The notes below the pieces were generated by a model. The model saw only the letters and a program-made list of their open reading frames with translations, was not told where the DNA came from and made no database searches. Both the position numbers and the translations under genes were made by a program. From Xanthomonas sp. (lineage in GTDB: Bacteria > Pseudomonadota > Gammaproteobacteria > Xanthomonadales > SZUA-5), in the NCBI GenBank assembly GCA_020693165.1, contig JAIMJQ010000026.1, positions 1 to 32,874 of the forward strand: 32,874 bases of DNA, read 5' to 3'. Position 1 is the first letter of the stretch; every line of letters begins with the position of its first letter. This document shows, piece after piece, positions 1 to 13,147 of the stretch.

Positions 1-7
1 CCCGCCA

Positions 8-514
8 TCACTCCCAGAGCAAGTCCTCGCCAGCCGCCCCCGCGTTCATCGGCCCATGCGGCGCCCCAGCCCATTGCGCCCACCACCAGGGATAGTTGTC
101 CAATCGCAATACCAGGCCGGCGCGCAATGGGTTAGCAATCAAATACCGGGCCTGCTGCCGCAGGTCCTCGTCCGCCCGAATCTTGTGCTCATAGTACTTC
201 GGCTGCCACGGTGAACCATCGACCAACCCGATGCGTTTCATGGCTCTCGCAGAATTCGCCTTGCACGCGGCGACAACGAGCCGCAGGCAAGATGCTTCGG
301 TCAGCGACAACAGCCAGTGCACATGGTCAGGCATCAGCACCCAGGCGTGATTGATGCAGTGTCCGCGTGCCGCCTGCTCCTCGATGGCAGCCCTGGCGAT
401 CCGGGCAGCCGCGGGTTGCGTCAGGAGGGGTTGCCGGTCAATTGTGCAGAAGCTCAGGTGATAGCTTGCCCCTGGTTCGGAGCTGCGGTGTCTGAGGAGT
501 CGATCGTAAGGCAT
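8..514 (-). CDS. REP-associated tyrosine transposase (RAYT, Y1/IS200-like HUH domain)
   Basis: A 168-residue protein of the Y1 transposase superfamily, the domesticated single-strand DNA transposases thought to mobilise or maintain REP palindromes. The HUH metal-binding motif is visible as PDHVHW (His64 and His66). The likely catalytic tyrosine is Tyr124 in the helix ARYLIANPLRAGL, the family's C-terminal signature. The length fits a complete RAYT. The reading frame stays open far upstream, but the start at 514 (MPYDRLLRHR) is preferred because similarity begins there and the upstream part only translates repeat DNA. GTCCAGAC-type palindromes lie 125-300 bp upstream of the start, as is usual for RAYT loci. 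Family assignment is confident; the substrate is inferred from neighbouring repeats. Confidence 0.9.
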   Translation of the reverse strand: MPYDRLLRHRSSEPGASYHLSFCTIDRQPLLTQPAAARIARAAIEEQAARGHCINHAWVLMPDHVHWLLSLTEASCLRLVVAACKANSARAMKRIGLVDGSPWQPKYYEHKIRADEDLRQQARYLIANPLRAGLVLRLDNYPWWWAQWAGAPHGPMNAGAAGEDLLWE

Positions 515-598
515 GGGGTCAGAATCGACCCCGGGTAGCAGCTTTGTCAGTCGGAATCGTTCTCCTTGCCGCGTAGGAAAATTCCGATCTCTGCAGGC

Positions 599-638
599 AG
601 AGCCAGAGCCAGAACCAGAGCCGGAGCCAGAGCCAGAG
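599..638. repeat. GAGCCA hexanucleotide microsatellite
   Basis: About six to seven imperfect copies of a GAGCCA unit (variants GAACCA and GAGCCG). It directly abuts the first REP palindrome upstream of the RAYT gene. On either strand it would encode low-complexity peptide, but no gene is supported here. Confidence 0.85.
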
Positions 639-663
639 CGTCCAGACAAGTCTGGACCCACCA
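638..663. repeat. REP-like palindrome, family A, copy 1
   Basis: Contains the perfect palindrome GTCCAGAC-AA-GTCTGGAC (640-657) followed by CCACCA. The same core with the same flank recurs at 778-809, 25604-25766 and 27485-27557. Located in the 378-nt gene-free stretch between the RAYT gene and the hydantoinase gene. Confidence 0.8.
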
Positions 664-672
664 GATCAAGGG

Positions 673-727
673 CAACAGCAACAGCAACAGCAATAGCCGG
701 AGCAACAGCAACAGCAAATGCAACAGC
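673..727. repeat. AACAGC hexanucleotide microsatellite
   Basis: Two blocks of AACAGC units interrupted by AATAGCCGGAGC, lying between two family-A palindromes. It differs in unit from the GAGCCA array on the other side of the first palindrome. Confidence 0.85.
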
Positions 728-728
728 G

Positions 729-809
729 CCCAGACCAGTCTGGGCCCTCGCAAGCAACGAGGACCTGCTGCGGCTGTTGTGGGTCCAGACTGGTCGGGAC
801 GCTTTTCGG
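729..809. repeat. REP-like palindromes, family A, copies 2 and 3
   Basis: CCCAGAC-CA-GTCTGGG at 729-744 is a diverged short palindrome. The sequence from 778 (TGTGGGTCCAGACTGGTC, then GGGACGCTTTTC) matches the fuller element at 27485. Copy 3 is in the opposite orientation to copy 1, giving the head-to-head arrangement typical of BIMEs. The rest of the 515-892 gap shows nothing else except the ribosome binding site of the next gene. Confidence 0.75.
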
Positions 810-862
810 CATTGCCGCCATGCCATGAGCTTTGACGTGGTCATCTCATCGCCGTAGCGTAG

Positions 863-2305
<1,443 letters not shown>

Positions 2306-2446
2306 GCCGTGCGGCTAGCCCGGCGTACGCGCCACAGGCGCGTTCACCGGGAACCCCGAGATCGACGGCCATCTCATCGCGGACGCAGCCCGCGCTCGCC
2401 GAGTATGCCGTAAAGCATTGATTTTCGTGTGGTAGCGGCCTTGTCC

Positions 2447-2473
2447 CGCGAGCTCCTGGCTGCAGAGCTCGCG
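2447..2473. terminator. hairpin between convergent hydA and gcvP
   Basis: Perfect 9-bp inverted repeat CGCGAGCTC / GAGCTCGCG with a 9-nt loop, midway between two convergent genes. There is no T-run, so this may be a Rho-assisted or bidirectional stop rather than a classical intrinsic terminator. Confidence 0.45.
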
Positions 2474-2503
2474 ACGCAAGGTCGCTCACAGTTCGCCCAG
2501 TGC

Positions 2504-5377
<2,874 letters not shown>

Positions 5378-5431
5378 GGGAAACTCCGAAGACGGGCAGG
5401 GCTGCAAAACGCGGGCATGCGTTTGGTTTGC

Positions 5432-5590
5432 CCCATCTGTCTGCTTTGCCTGAGAGCGTAACCCCTTCGGCGGACCGGCCCTGACGGACCGGCCTCTTTC
5501 CAGATGATGAACGCTGCCGCGCGGTCCTTTGGCCTGAGAGTTTCCGGGGCGGTTGCTCCTTCGGCGCCGGACGAATCCGGTCTCTCCCAC
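5432..5590 (-). ncRNA. tandem glycine riboswitch (gcvT motif, two aptamers)
   Basis: Read on the minus strand, the leader carries two copies of the glycine aptamer hallmark. The first, about 5590-5519, runs GGGAGAGACCGG, then GCCGAAGGAGCAACC, then AAACTCTCAGGCCAAAGGACCG. The second, about 5505-5432, runs GGAAAGAGGCC, then GCCGAAGGGGTTACGC, then CTCTCAGGCAAAGCAGACAG. The tandem architecture immediately upstream of gcvP matches the known class, which turns on glycine cleavage when glycine is abundant. About 55 nt separate the second aptamer from the gcvP start, so the expression platform probably acts there. No intrinsic terminator is obvious, which leaves translational control possible. Confidence 0.95.
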
Positions 5591-5659
5591 GTGGCGGGGG
5601 AAGACTAGCACGGGCAACCGTGACCGAAGCTTGAGTGGAAGCAAGCGTCTGCATTCCGA

Positions 5660-6060
5660 CTACTCGAAGCTATCCGCAAAGCGCTCCCAGCAGCGACTGT
5701 TCAACGCGGCGGCGCCCATCGACAGTTGCGGCGCGCTCGAAATCACGGTGAACAGGCCGTTGCTCAGGTTGCGGCTGCGGTAACCAATGCAGGCGCCGGA
5801 TTGGGCTTGCGCCCAACCCATCAGTCGATCGTTCGCGTTGTCGAAGTCGATCGGGCCATGAAACAGACTCGACACGTAGCCGGTGTTGCCCGCCAGCGTG
5901 ATCGAGCCATCGATGCGATCGACGCGTGTTCGAGCACCGAGAGCACTCGTCGCTCGCGATCGAATTGCTGGCGCGCCTCGGGCGCCTGCAGGCCGCGATG
6001 CAGTACCTTGATCGCCACCGTCTGGCGCACGCCCTCGACCAGTCGATGCGCGCGATACGC
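5660..6060 (-). pseudogene. decayed remnant containing a Ser/Thr protein kinase N-lobe
   Basis: On the minus strand, 6060-5914 translates to the N-lobe of a eukaryotic-like kinase: [10 protein letters not shown], then the ATP-lysine strand [12 protein letters not shown] (Lys codon at 6008-6010), then RQQFDRERRVLSVLEHASIA. The glycine-rich loop upstream is interrupted by an in-frame stop. After ASIA the kinase similarity ends. A different frame, open to a stop at 5660, continues as SITLAGNTGYVSSLFHGPID, then LMGWAQAQSGACIGYRSRNL and so on; this does not resemble a kinase and its origin is unknown. No intact gene is supported in 5600-6320. Best read as a deletion/fusion scar of a kinase gene next to the 3' end of an unrelated, possibly exported, protein. 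Confidence 0.6.
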
Positions 6061-6320
6061 CCCGGATCAGTCATCCGCGCGACCTGCCGATGCCATCGCC
6101 CATCAGCATAGTCACCCTTTGGATCAACTGGCTACCCCACAGCATGGCAGAACTGGCATGCCCCGGGTGCAAGGGATTTGACCGCGACCATCGACAGTTC
6201 GCGCGCGACGAGACTGGCATTCACGCCGAACGCTGGCGGACCGTGGCAACATCCACCCGGAGAGGTTTAAGGTCGCGCTGCGGCCGAAGCCGCAACTGTG
6301 CCATTGCCCCGGAGACTTCC
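6061..6320. other. gene-free stretch upstream of the SOD gene
   Basis: With the remnant above this forms a 730-nt interval without an intact gene. Open frames pass through it but have no recognisable start, ribosome binding site or homology. Only the GGAG ribosome binding site (6311-6314) of the next gene is clear. A confident promoter could not be picked. Confidence 0.5.
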
Positions 6321-7034
6321 ATGCTGACGACACGCTTTTCCAGTCTGCTCCCGCGCCTTTGCTTCGTCGCCATCTGCGCCGTCGCGCACGTCGCCAGTGC
6401 CGCGACCGCCGCGCCGGCCTTCACGCTGCCCGACCTGCCATACGCGACCAACGCGCTGGAGCCGGCGATCGACACGCAAACGATGGAGATCCACCACGGT
6501 CGCCATCACCGCGCCTATGTCGACAACCTCAATGCCAAGGTGGCGGAGTTCCCGGCACTGGCCGATGCTTCGCTGGAAGACATCCAGCGCCGCATCTCGG
6601 CTTTCGACGTCGCCGTGCGCAACAACGGCGGCGGTCATTACAATCACAGCCTGTTCTGGGAACTGATGGCGCCGGTGGGCGAGGGCGGCGCGCCCTCGGC
6701 CGAACTGGCGACGGCGATCGACGCTGCCTTCGGTTCGTTCGAGGCGTTCAAGAAGCTGTTCTCCGATGCGGGCGCCAAGCAGTTCGGCTCCGGCTGGGCG
6801 TGGCTGCTGGTCAAGGATGACGGCACGCTGGCGGTGAGCTCGACGCCTAACCAGGACAACCCGCTGATGGATGTGGTGGCCGTCCGCGGCACCCCGCTGC
6901 TCGCGGTGGATGTGTGGGAGCACGCCTACTACCTCAAGTACCAGAACAAGCGCGCGGATTACCTCGCGGCGTGGTGGAGCGTGGTCAACTGGAATGCGGT
7001 AAACGCCCGCTTCGCCGCGGCGTCGAAGAAATAG
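6321..7034 (+). CDS. superoxide dismutase, Mn-type (Fe/Mn family), exported
   Basis: A 237-residue protein of the Fe/Mn SOD family that dismutates superoxide to hydrogen peroxide and oxygen. Residues 1-28 form a classical Sec signal peptide ending in VASAATA, so the enzyme is predicted to act in the periplasm or outside the cell; most Fe/Mn SODs are cytosolic. Metal ligands are His58, His109, Asp197 and His201 (DVWEHAYY). The outer-sphere glutamine lies in the C-terminal half (PNQDNPLM, Gln178), and the N-terminal half reads [13 protein letters not shown], the pattern of Mn rather than Fe enzymes. Metal preference is inferred. Start chosen for the GGAG site and complete signal peptide. fumC follows after 10 nt. 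Confidence 0.93.
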   Translation: MLTTRFSSLLPRLCFVAICAVAHVASAATAAPAFTLPDLPYATNALEPAIDTQTMEIHHGRHHRAYVDNLNAKVAEFPALADASLEDIQRRISAFDVAVRNNGGGHYNHSLFWELMAPVGEGGAPSAELATAIDAAFGSFEAFKKLFSDAGAKQFGSGWAWLLVKDDGTLAVSSTPNQDNPLMDVVAVRGTPLLAVDVWEHAYYLKYQNKRADYLAAWWSVVNWNAVNARFAAASKK

Positions 7035-7044
7035 GCCGGGCTTG

Positions 7045-8469
<1,425 letters not shown>

Positions 8470-8505
8470 CCGCTTGACTTCGCCTTCCTTTGCGTCCGCT
8501 GCGGG

Positions 8506-8967
8506 CTAGCGCTCGGCCTTGCCGAACACCGGTACCAGTGACCAGAGCTTTGACAAGGAGAAGCTCGGCGTCAACTTGCGGACCGAGCGTTCGGCGGGAT
8601 TGGCCAGTTGCGGCTCAACCGTCGGGGTCCCGCGCACGGCGTCGCGAACGAAGCCCTCCTTGCCCAGGCGCGCCGATTCCAGCGCGAGGCGATCCCAGCG
8701 CAGGAAGTGGACCTCGGGCACAAAGATCCACTCCATGCTCGGCAGGTCGCGCCCCAGGGGATCCCAGTAGCGTGTGCCAGGAAGTGCCGACGCCTGCAGC
8801 CGTACGCGGCCGCGCAGACGAAACGCCACGCCGTCGAAGCAGTAGACGATGAACGCGTGCCCCTTGATCATCGCGCAGGGCTTGCCGTAGAGGTAGCCGA
8901 TGGATGCCTCGTGCGTGCGTCGCAGGTAATCGCAGATGGTATCGAAGCGCGTGCGCGCGTTGGCCAT
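8506..8967 (-). CDS. conserved hypothetical protein, possible TfoX-N/MmcQ-YjbR-like fold
   Basis: A 153-residue soluble protein of unproven function. It starts MANARTRFDTICDYLRRTHE and has a core GKPCAMIKGHAFIVYCFDG followed by LPGTRYWDPLGRDLPSMEW and VPEVHFLRWDRLA. That pattern of a 'GKPC' strand, a 'FDG' turn and an 'MxEWxxVP' segment resembles small TfoX N-terminal or MmcQ/YjbR-like proteins, but the match is judged by eye. No signal peptide or membrane segment. The ATG at 8967 is favoured over the one at 8973 because it is better spaced from a strong GGGGGGA ribosome binding site. It converges with fumC and diverges from pxpB. Confidence 0.7.
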   Translation of the reverse strand: MANARTRFDTICDYLRRTHEASIGYLYGKPCAMIKGHAFIVYCFDGVAFRLRGRVRLQASALPGTRYWDPLGRDLPSMEWIFVPEVHFLRWDRLALESARLGKEGFVRDAVRGTPTVEPQLANPAERSVRKLTPSFSLSKLWSLVPVFGKAER

Positions 8968-9058
8968 GATCATTTCCCCCCTGGGACGGATCGTAACGCA
9001 AACCGCGGAATGATTTCTTGTTGCCGGAATCGCCCGGTGCGATGGAATACTCCGGCGC

Positions 9059-9721
9059 ATGGACTATGAATGCTGGCCGCTCGGAGACTCGGCGCTGCTA
9101 TTGCGCTTCGCGACCCGCATTGACCTGGCGGTGAACGCGGATGTCCATCGTGCTGCGGCTGCGCTGGCGGCGGCGAGCTTGCCGGGCGTGCGCGCGATCG
9201 CGCCGAGTTATGCCGCGCTGGTGGTGACTTTCGATCTGGTCGAGACACAACGCAGCGGCGGCGTCGAGTGGCTGCAGCAGCGCGTCGACCAGACACTGGC
9301 GGCGGTTGCCGGACGCGAGGTGGATGAAGGGCGCCGGGTCGACGTGCCGACCCGATACGGCGGTGCTGACGGACCGGATCTGGCGGTGGTGGCCGCAGAA
9401 GTCGGATTGAGCGTCGACGCGGTCATCGATCTGCATGCCGGCAGCGAGTATCGCGTTGCCATGATTGGATTCCAGCCCGGCTTTCCCTATCTGCTGGGAT
9501 TGCCCGAGCGCCTGCAGTTGCCGCGGCGCAGCAGCGTGCGTGCCCATGTGCCCGCCGGCTCGGTGGCGATTGCCGGCGCCCAGGCCGGCATCTACCCGGG
9601 CGACTCGCCGGGTGGCTGGCACGTGCTCGGGCGCACTACATTGCGCTTGTTCGATGCCTCCGCAGCGTGCCCGTCGCTGCTGCTGCCCGGCGATCGCGTG
9701 CGCTTCGTGCCGGTGCCCTGA
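9059..9721 (+). CDS. pxpB: 5-oxoprolinase subunit PxpB (KipI family)
   Basis: A 220-residue subunit of the prokaryotic ATP-dependent 5-oxoprolinase PxpABC, which opens 5-oxoproline (pyroglutamate) to glutamate. The family hallmark is clear: GFQPGFPYLLGLPERLQLPRR, then VPAGSVAIAGAQAGIYPGDSPGGWHVLGRT, then a C-terminal LLPGDRVRF. It is the first gene of a six-gene same-strand cluster. Its stop overlaps the start of pxpC as TGATG, indicating translational coupling. The upstream gap to the divergent gene is only about 90 bp and must hold the promoter. The gene starts with little room for a ribosome binding site after a possible GAATACT -10 element, so a short leader is possible. Confidence 0.95.
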   Translation: MDYECWPLGDSALLLRFATRIDLAVNADVHRAAAALAAASLPGVRAIAPSYAALVVTFDLVETQRSGGVEWLQQRVDQTLAAVAGREVDEGRRVDVPTRYGGADGPDLAVVAAEVGLSVDAVIDLHAGSEYRVAMIGFQPGFPYLLGLPERLQLPRRSSVRAHVPAGSVAIAGAQAGIYPGDSPGGWHVLGRTTLRLFDASAACPSLLLPGDRVRFVPVP

Positions 9722-10707
9722 TGCTGGAAATCCTGCGCATAGCGCCGCTGAGCAGCGTACAGGATGCGGGACGCGACGCCTGGCGGCACCTCGGCGTGCC
9801 GCAGTCGGGACCACTCGACCATTGGTCGCATGCGGTCGCCAATGTACTGGTCGGCAATCCGCCTGCGACCGCCGCCATCGAGATCGGGCGTGGACGCAGC
9901 CAGTTGCGCTTCCACGAAGCCGCCCTGATCGCCATGACCGGAGCGCGCATGCCAGTGCACGCGGCCGGTGTATCGCTGCCGCTGTGGCGCCCGCTGGCGG
10001 TGTCGGCGGGCACGCTGCTCACGGTGGAGCCGGCGCTGCTCGGTGCGCGCGGCTACCTCGCCGTTGCCGGCGGCTGGGCGACGCCTTCGGTGCTGGGTTC
10101 GCGCAGCGCGATGATGCGTGGCGAGGGATTTCCGGCGTTGCTGCGGCGTGGCGATCGGCTACCGTTCTCGGTCGATGCCTGCGCCGCCTGGCCGTCGATC
10201 AGGTTGCCGGCTTCATCGCGGGCGCCGACGGTTGCCCGCTGGTGGGCCGACGGCGAGCCCTTGCTGGACCTGTCGGGGCACGCCGGATTGCGCGTCATCG
10301 ACGCCAGCCATTTGCCGCTGCTGCGCGACCGCCGCGCGCTGTATCTGCAGCAGTTCGAACTGAGCAGCGCCGCAAACCGGATGGCCGCGCCGCTGCGCGG
10401 GCTGCCGCTGGCGATCGAGGATGCGGGGTCGCTGATCAGTGAGCCCGTGGTGCCGGGCAGTGTGCAACTGCCGCCCGATGGGCAACCGGTGGTCCTGCTG
10501 GCCGAAGCCCAGACCGTGGGTGGCTACGCGCGCATCGCCCACGTCGCCAGCATCGATCTTGCGCGCCTCGCGCAACGCCTGCCGGGTTCGGTCATCCGTT
10601 TCGAACCGATCAGCGTGGCTGCGGCCCAGCGTCTGTGGCTGTGGCGCCAGCAACGCCTGATGCGTCTGCGTATCGCGGCGCTGGCGCGGTTGCAGGAAAA
10701 ACGGTGA
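9721..10707 (+). CDS. pxpC: 5-oxoprolinase subunit PxpC (KipA family, biotin-dependent carboxyltransferase-like)
   Basis: A 328-residue partner of PxpB. The N-terminus MLEILRIAPLSSVQDAGRDAWRHLGVPQSGPLDHWSH is diagnostic of the family, with later motifs GARGYLAVAGGW and LGSRSAMMRG. The ATG at 9721 overlaps the pxpB stop codon; although the frame is open upstream, the conserved N-terminus fixes the start. PxpB and PxpC form the complex that works with PxpA. An 87-nt gap follows before pxpA, the only real gap in the cluster. Confidence 0.95.
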   Translation: MLEILRIAPLSSVQDAGRDAWRHLGVPQSGPLDHWSHAVANVLVGNPPATAAIEIGRGRSQLRFHEAALIAMTGARMPVHAAGVSLPLWRPLAVSAGTLLTVEPALLGARGYLAVAGGWATPSVLGSRSAMMRGEGFPALLRRGDRLPFSVDACAAWPSIRLPASSRAPTVARWWADGEPLLDLSGHAGLRVIDASHLPLLRDRRALYLQQFELSSAANRMAAPLRGLPLAIEDAGSLISEPVVPGSVQLPPDGQPVVLLAEAQTVGGYARIAHVASIDLARLAQRLPGSVIRFEPISVAAAQRLWLWRQQRLMRLRIAALARLQEKR

Positions 10708-10794
10708 CCAACGAGATCCCTTGCACCGCGCGCGAGCCGCTGGACCGCCGCCGACCAACGAGGCGATGATCGGTGGCCGTGAAGAGGATTGCCG

Positions 10795-11550
10795 ATGCGC
10801 GAACGTTGTGACCTCAACGCCGACCTCGGCGAGAGCTTTGGCGCGTGGCGGATGGGCGATGATGCGGCGCTGCTGGCGCAGGTCAGTTCGTGCAATATCG
10901 CCTGCGGGTTCCATGCCGGCGATCCGCTGACGATGCAGCGCACGGTGGCGAGCGCGCTCGCCCAGGGAGTCGCAATTGGCGCCCACCCGAGCTTGCCCGA
11001 TCTGGTCGGATTCGGTCGCCGCGAGATGCGCGTGGCGGCCGACGAGCTGCAAGCGCTGACGCTCTACCAGTGCGCTGCACTGGACGGTTTCGTGCGCGCC
11101 AGCGGTGCCCGCCTGCAGCATGTCAAGCCGCACGGCGCGCTCTACGGCATGCTGGCACGCGATGCGCAGCTGGCGACCGCCTTTGTCGCCGCAGTGGCTG
11201 CGCTTGACCGTTCGCTGGCGATCTTGGGTCCGCCGCATGGCGCCTTGTTGGAGGCGGCGGCAGCGGCGGGCTTGCGCTACAGGCGCGAGGGCTTCGCCGA
11301 CCGCGGCTACCTGGCGGACGGCCATCTGCTGCCGCGCGATCGACCTGGAGCGGTGCTCGATAGGGCGGCGGCGCGGGTACAAGGGCTGAAACTGGCGCGT
11401 GGCGAACCGATCGCTGCAGTCGACGGCGCGCAACTGCATCTTTCCATCGAGACCCTGTGCCTGCACGGCGATGGTGGCGAGGCGCTGGCACTGGCTCAAG
11501 CACTGCGCGACGACCTCGATTGCGCCGGCATCGCGGTGCGCGCGTCATGA
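10795..11550 (+). CDS. pxpA: 5-oxoprolinase subunit PxpA (LamB/YcsF family)
   Basis: A 251-residue TIM-barrel-like subunit of 5-oxoprolinase. It begins CDLNADLGESFGAWRMGDD and continues SSCNIACGFHAGDP, VAIGAHPSLPDLVGFGRR, VKPHGALYG and YREGFADRGYLADG-type motifs, all characteristic of YcsF/PxpA. Together with the two upstream genes it completes the PxpABC enzyme. The ATG at 10795 follows an AGAGGA ribosome binding site at good spacing; an in-frame TTG six bases earlier is less likely. The stop overlaps the next gene as ATGA. Confidence 0.96.
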   Translation: MRERCDLNADLGESFGAWRMGDDAALLAQVSSCNIACGFHAGDPLTMQRTVASALAQGVAIGAHPSLPDLVGFGRREMRVAADELQALTLYQCAALDGFVRASGARLQHVKPHGALYGMLARDAQLATAFVAAVAALDRSLAILGPPHGALLEAAAAAGLRYRREGFADRGYLADGHLLPRDRPGAVLDRAAARVQGLKLARGEPIAAVDGAQLHLSIETLCLHGDGGEALALAQALRDDLDCAGIAVRAS

Positions 11551-12221
11551 CAATGTCGACCTGGTGGGCATTGCTGCCGGTGGTCGTGGTCGTCCTCGGT
11601 TTTGCGCTGCGCCAGCACCCGGCGCGGGTGGTGCTGGTCGCCGCCTTGAGCGCCGGCCTGGTGGGCGGACTCGGCGTTGTCGGCCTGCTGGAAACGCTCG
11701 GTAGCGGCTTCCTCAGTGCACGTTATCTGTTGTTGATCGTGCTGGCGTTGCCGGTGATCGCGCAGGTCGAGGCGCACGGATTGCGCGTATTGGCCAAGCG
11801 CCTGGTCGGCGGCTGGCAGGGCGCTCGCCCGGGGCGGCTGCTGCTCGGCTACCTGGCACTGCGCCAGGGCTCGGCGGCGCTTGGCCTGACCAGCCTCGGT
11901 GGCCATGCGCAGATGGTGCGACCGCTGGTTGCGCCGATGGCCGAGGCAGCGGCAGAGCAGGAGCCCGGCGGCGTCGACGCGGCTGAGCGCGAGCGGGTGC
12001 GCGCGCTGTCGGCGGCAACCGACAACGTCGGCCTGTTCTTTGGCGAGGATCTGTTCCTGGCCTTCGGCGCGGTGCTGCTGATGCAGGCCTTTTACGCCGA
12101 ACGTGGGATCCAACTGGCGCCACTGGAAATCGCTTTGTGGGGACTGCCGACGGCGATCCTCGCATTTGCGATCCACGGCGCACGCCTGCTCTGGCGCGAT
12201 CGCCAGCGGGCCCGCCGATGA
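11547..12221 (+). CDS. DUF969 membrane protein, candidate 5-oxoproline transporter subunit
   Basis: A 224-residue, very hydrophobic protein with about six membrane helices; the conserved centre is LRQGSAALGLTSLGGHAQMVRPLVAPMAEAAA followed by ATDNVGLFFGEDLFLAFGAVLLM. It is recognised as DUF969, a family almost always paired with DUF979. Biochemical function is not established to my knowledge. Sitting between the 5-oxoprolinase genes and pyroglutamyl peptidase, with ATGA overlaps on both sides, it most plausibly forms one half of a permease for 5-oxoproline or pyroglutamyl peptides. That role is inference from context. Confidence 0.85.
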   Translation: MTMSTWWALLPVVVVVLGFALRQHPARVVLVAALSAGLVGGLGVVGLLETLGSGFLSARYLLLIVLALPVIAQVEAHGLRVLAKRLVGGWQGARPGRLLLGYLALRQGSAALGLTSLGGHAQMVRPLVAPMAEAAAEQEPGGVDAAERERVRALSAATDNVGLFFGEDLFLAFGAVLLMQAFYAERGIQLAPLEIALWGLPTAILAFAIHGARLLWRDRQRARR

Positions 12222-13147
12222 CGCTGGTCCCGCTGTACCTGCTGCTCGGCAGCTATTTCGCGCTGATCAGCTGGCGCGCCGCGCACGATCGCCTGCGACC
12301 CGCCGCCGCCGCGCGCAGCGCCTTTTTCGCGATTCTCGCAGTGCTGTTCCTGGTCGGCGAACTGCTGCCAACGGCGGTGGCCGGTGCGCTGGTGCTGGCG
12401 CTCGCGGTGGTCGCTGGCTGGGGGCTGCCGCAGCAGACCGCCGCGCCGGCGTCGACGCGCGAGCAGACCGGCGGCAAGCGGCTGCTGCTGCCGGTGCTGG
12501 CAATCCCGGCGCTGACCATCGCGCTGACCCTGGCGTTGCCGCAGGTTTCGCTGGCTGGCGTCGCTTTCAGCAAGCAGGCGGCTGCGCTGTATGGCCTCGC
12601 CTGCGCCTGCATCGTGGCGTTGGCGCTGGCGCTGGCGATCACCCGGGAAACGCCGGGGCCGGCACTGGCGCGTGGCGGCGATCTGCTCGAATCGATCGGC
12701 TGGGCGGTGCTGCTGCCGCTGCTGCTGGCGGTGCTCGGCACGCTGTTCGCAAAGGCCGGCGTCGGCGATGCACTGGCGCAGGCGATCGGCACGCTGATGC
12801 CGCTCGACGTGCGCTGGGTGGCGATCCTCGCCTATGGCCTCGGCATGGCGCTGTTGACGATGGCGATGGGCAACGCCTTCGCCGCCTTTCCGGTGATCGC
12901 CGGCGGCATCGGCATGCCGTTCCTGGTATCGGTGCACGGCGCCGATCCGGCGCCGATGGCTGCAATCGGCATGCTGTCCGGCTACTGCGGCACGCTGATG
13001 ACCCCGATGGCCGCCAATTTCAATCTGGTGCCGGTGGCCTTGCTCGATCTGACCGATCGCAGCGCCGTGATCCGCGCGCAGATACCCACGGCGATTCCAC
13101 TGCTCGCCGGCAACCTGATCCTGCTCGGGTTACTCTGCTTCCGATGA
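12218..13147 (+). CDS. DUF979 membrane protein, candidate 5-oxoproline transporter subunit
   Basis: A 309-residue integral membrane protein with roughly nine to ten hydrophobic helices, partner of the preceding DUF969 protein. Conserved-looking polar stretches are MAMGNAFAAFPVIAGGIGMPF and MLSGYCGTLMTPMAANFNLVPVALL, the latter resembling substrate loops of secondary transporters. Start and stop both overlap neighbours by four bases (ATGA), so it is translated in step with DUF969 and pcp. Transport of 5-oxoproline is inferred from gene order, not from sequence homology to a characterised carrier. Confidence 0.87.
   Translation: MTLVPLYLLLGSYFALISWRAAHDRLRPAAAARSAFFAILAVLFLVGELLPTAVAGALVLALAVVAGWGLPQQTAAPASTREQTGGKRLLLPVLAIPALTIALTLALPQVSLAGVAFSKQAAALYGLACACIVALALALAITRETPGPALARGGDLLESIGWAVLLPLLLAVLGTLFAKAGVGDALAQAIGTLMPLDVRWVAILAYGLGMALLTMAMGNAFAAFPVIAGGIGMPFLVSVHGADPAPMAAIGMLSGYCGTLMTPMAANFNLVPVALLDLTDRSAVIRAQIPTAIPLLAGNLILLGLLCFR

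Noticed and set aside
6090-6320. N-terminal extension of the superoxide dismutase
   Set aside because: The frame is open, but a GGAG site and a complete signal peptide begin at 6321; the extension has no features and would bury the signal peptide.
8473-8500. TTTGCGTCC match after fumC as a fourth GGACGCAAA element
   Set aside because: Only a single unit-length match without the TTTTGTCC/GGACAAAA ends.
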